From IMG/VR virus record IMGVR_UViG_3300032006_000045, positions 1 to 32,345 of that record: a DNA stretch of 32,345 bases; one strand, 5' to 3'. A program made the position numbers and the translations under genes. This document shows, in pieces, positions 31,183 to 32,345 of the stretch. The notes beneath the pieces were generated by a model. It saw only the letters and a list, made by a program, of their open reading frames with translations. It had not been told where the DNA came from and ran no database searches. This DNA is from a virus. Each line of letters starts with the position of its first letter. Position 1 is the stretch's first letter.

Positions 31183-31857
31183 CTACCATCCCGGAAATAA
31201 GCCCATCTGTTTACCATCGGCCCGATGATCAAACGCCCCATCCATCAATTCCGCAACTAGGTACCGAACTAATTCAGGATCATCTAACGATCTGTTCGCT
31301 AAAACAGAAATTGAATTAAACGCCCCGATGGCAGCGCTGAAAACCATTTTCAAAAATTGGGGGTCTCCTTTTATTGGGATCCACCGAAAAGTGCTTGCTG
31401 ACCCACTGAATATTGAAGCGAAGTCTTCTGACCAGTCAGTATCAGAAATGTAGCCCCTCACCACTTTCCCTTGCGGGGGGGGATTACCGAATATGGCTCC
31501 ATCTATGTATGAGATGCCGTGAGCCTCTGCATACATTTCTAAATCTCGTTTCCGTTCGGGAGGTTTGGTGTTCGCGTCACAATAAATCCCTCGGAAACCA
31601 GCCTCACCCACCCGATCCAAAGTTTCTATTGACCAATTAGGGTTCCCATAATCAACGCCAACGCAAAGAATGTATTTTGTTTGCCTAGCCATTTCTTCCA
31701 GAGTGACAACATCCCGGAAGTCATACTTGTCGGCTCGTTGTTTCGTTCTTTCTGACCGCCCTTGGCTAGCCCAAATGATTTCATGGAAGTTGTCTTGTGC
31801 GGCACGGGCAATCCCAGTTCCCATTTCGCCGGGTGAAATTAAACCTATTACTGTCAT
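31183..31857 (-). CDS. 6-phosphogluconate-dehydrogenase-like NAD(P)-binding protein (auxiliary metabolic gene)
   Basis: This 224-residue protein begins with MTVIGLISPGEMGTGIARAA, a Rossmann glycine loop and the usual G-x-M-G motif of 6PGDH/3-hydroxyisobutyrate dehydrogenase-like enzymes. YIDGAIFGNPP (117-127) corresponds to the conserved Y-x-D-A-x-x-x-G substrate loop, and K170 in FLKMVFSAAIGAFNS to the catalytic lysine. The C-terminal domain is about 60-80 residues shorter than in typical 290-residue members. It could act on a short hydroxyacid or be a binding protein. Its ATG overlaps the stop of the small gene upstream (ATGA), so it is part of the structural operon, which is odd for a metabolic enzyme. 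Confidence 0.75.
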   Translation of the reverse strand: MTVIGLISPGEMGTGIARAAQDNFHEIIWASQGRSERTKQRADKYDFRDVVTLEEMARQTKYILCVGVDYGNPNWSIETLDRVGEAGFRGIYCDANTKPPERKRDLEMYAEAHGISYIDGAIFGNPPPQGKVVRGYISDTDWSEDFASIFSGSASTFRWIPIKGDPQFLKMVFSAAIGAFNSISVLANRSLDDPELVRYLVAELMDGAFDHRADGKQMGLFPGW

Positions 31858-32093
31858 CTGAAATCAACTTCCTCCTCTTCGTTAAACCTATCGGGGTCAT
31901 GCACATATTTAGGGGGATTCGTCCCTCCTTCTGCTAAATAATATGGCTCTCTCCCCATATCCATCATGAGTTTCTCTGGGCACGGGTAAACAATCCACCA
32001 TTTTTTCCCATCCAGCGGACCTCCTTCAAAAATTGCATTACGAGCATTTTTTCGATGGTCACTTTCCTGTTTTTTCTTGCCTCTTTTGGCCAT
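31854..32093 (-). CDS. Unknown small basic/acidic protein
   Basis: This 79-residue protein is not recognised. It starts with a lysine-rich stretch (AKRGKKKQESDHRKNARNAI), then FEGGPLDGKKWWIVYPCPEK, a loop containing GGTNPPKYVHDPD, and an acidic end (FNEEEEVDF). The F-x-G-G-P-L-D-G phrase recurs in many small uncharacterised phage proteins of actinobacteria. No zinc site is seen, only one cysteine. The start follows AAAGGAAG, a strong ribosome binding site. It is co-translated with the dehydrogenase gene that overlaps its stop. Confidence 0.6.
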   Translation of the reverse strand: MAKRGKKKQESDHRKNARNAIFEGGPLDGKKWWIVYPCPEKLMMDMGREPYYLAEGGTNPPKYVHDPDRFNEEEEVDFR

Positions 32094-32153
32094 TTGACTT
32101 CCTTTTTACTAGTGACACAATGGGGTCAATCCGTCTAGAGCACGGGGAGGTGG

Positions 32154-32345
32154 TCATCCAGAGTCGCCGTCGGCACTAAACCGGCGGCGATTCGCCCTCT
32201 CAAGCCTCCATCGTTCACGAGGAGTTAAACCACCCCAAATACCAAACTCCATTGGTGCTTCCATCGCGTATTTCAAACATTCTTTACAGACAGGACATAC
32301 TTTACAAACGTCTTTTGCCGCTTTTGTCTGTTCAGGTTCTCGCCG
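32154..32345 (-). CDS. WhiB-family regulator, partial (N-terminus off the right edge)
   Basis: Sixty-three codons are visible from the right edge to a TGA at 32154. They contain AAKDVCKVCPVCKECLKYAM, which holds the WhiB C-x2-C-x5-C pattern plus an extra cysteine between the last two, followed by FGIWGGLTPRER, the family's GIWGG and basic helix. The first cluster cysteine must lie in the missing N-terminus. Two WhiB proteins in one phage may control different stages or bind different host sigma factors. The C-terminal tail is arginine-rich, in contrast to the first copy. Confidence 0.85.
   Translation of the reverse strand, partial: RREPEQTKAAKDVCKVCPVCKECLKYAMEAPMEFGIWGGLTPRERWRLERANRRRFSADGDSG

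Overview
This window is part of the virion-structure module of a tailed double-stranded DNA phage with a long-tail (siphovirus-type) HK97-fold virion. No host genes are visible. Two WhiB-family iron-sulfur regulators (21640-21969 and the partial one at 32154-32345) point to an actinobacterial host. The moderate GC content and the fibre proteins, which resemble those of uncultured aquatic phages, suggest a marine or freshwater actinophage. That environment is an inference. No terminase, replication, integrase, tRNA or CRISPR feature is visible here.

Almost everything reads leftwards (minus strand), so the logical order runs from right to left. From the right edge come a WhiB, a small unknown, a short 6PGDH-like dehydrogenase, a small membrane protein, a portal fused to a MuF-like domain, a prohead protease fused to a scaffold-like tail, a small putative HTH protein, a metallophosphoesterase, a small acidic protein and the major capsid protein. 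The capsid gene has an inverted repeat over its ribosome binding site and a UUCG-loop terminator behind it. Next come a small unknown, an HNH protein, a membrane-anchored cell-wall lysin, a second WhiB, and the head-tail connector, stopper, neck and tail-terminator genes. Four fibre or structural genes with shared modules follow (19739-14584).

The remarkable part is 14561-7364. A small protein with a PASTA-like domain and twelve P-F/H-F-P tetrapeptides is followed by a tightly overlapped run of eight genes. Five are prolyl-4-hydroxylase-like 2-oxoglutarate/Fe(II) oxygenases. One is an intact TauD-like enzyme, one is a TauD-like paralog that has lost its metal-binding histidines, and one is a DUF6065-like protein. 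The arrangement suggests a phage-encoded system that oxidises protein side chains, possibly the proline-rich virion protein itself. Both the activity and the substrate are inference.

Five plus-strand genes of unknown function (5150-7367) form an opposite-facing island that ends tail-to-tail against the oxygenase run. Left of a divergent intergenic region, the tail genes resume on the minus strand: major tail protein, a strong hairpin, a tail assembly chaperone pair joined by a predicted -1 frameshift, and the tape measure protein, which runs off the left edge. In a typical siphovirus the tail terminator lies next to the major tail protein. Here about 15 kb of fibre, oxygenase and unknown genes separates them.
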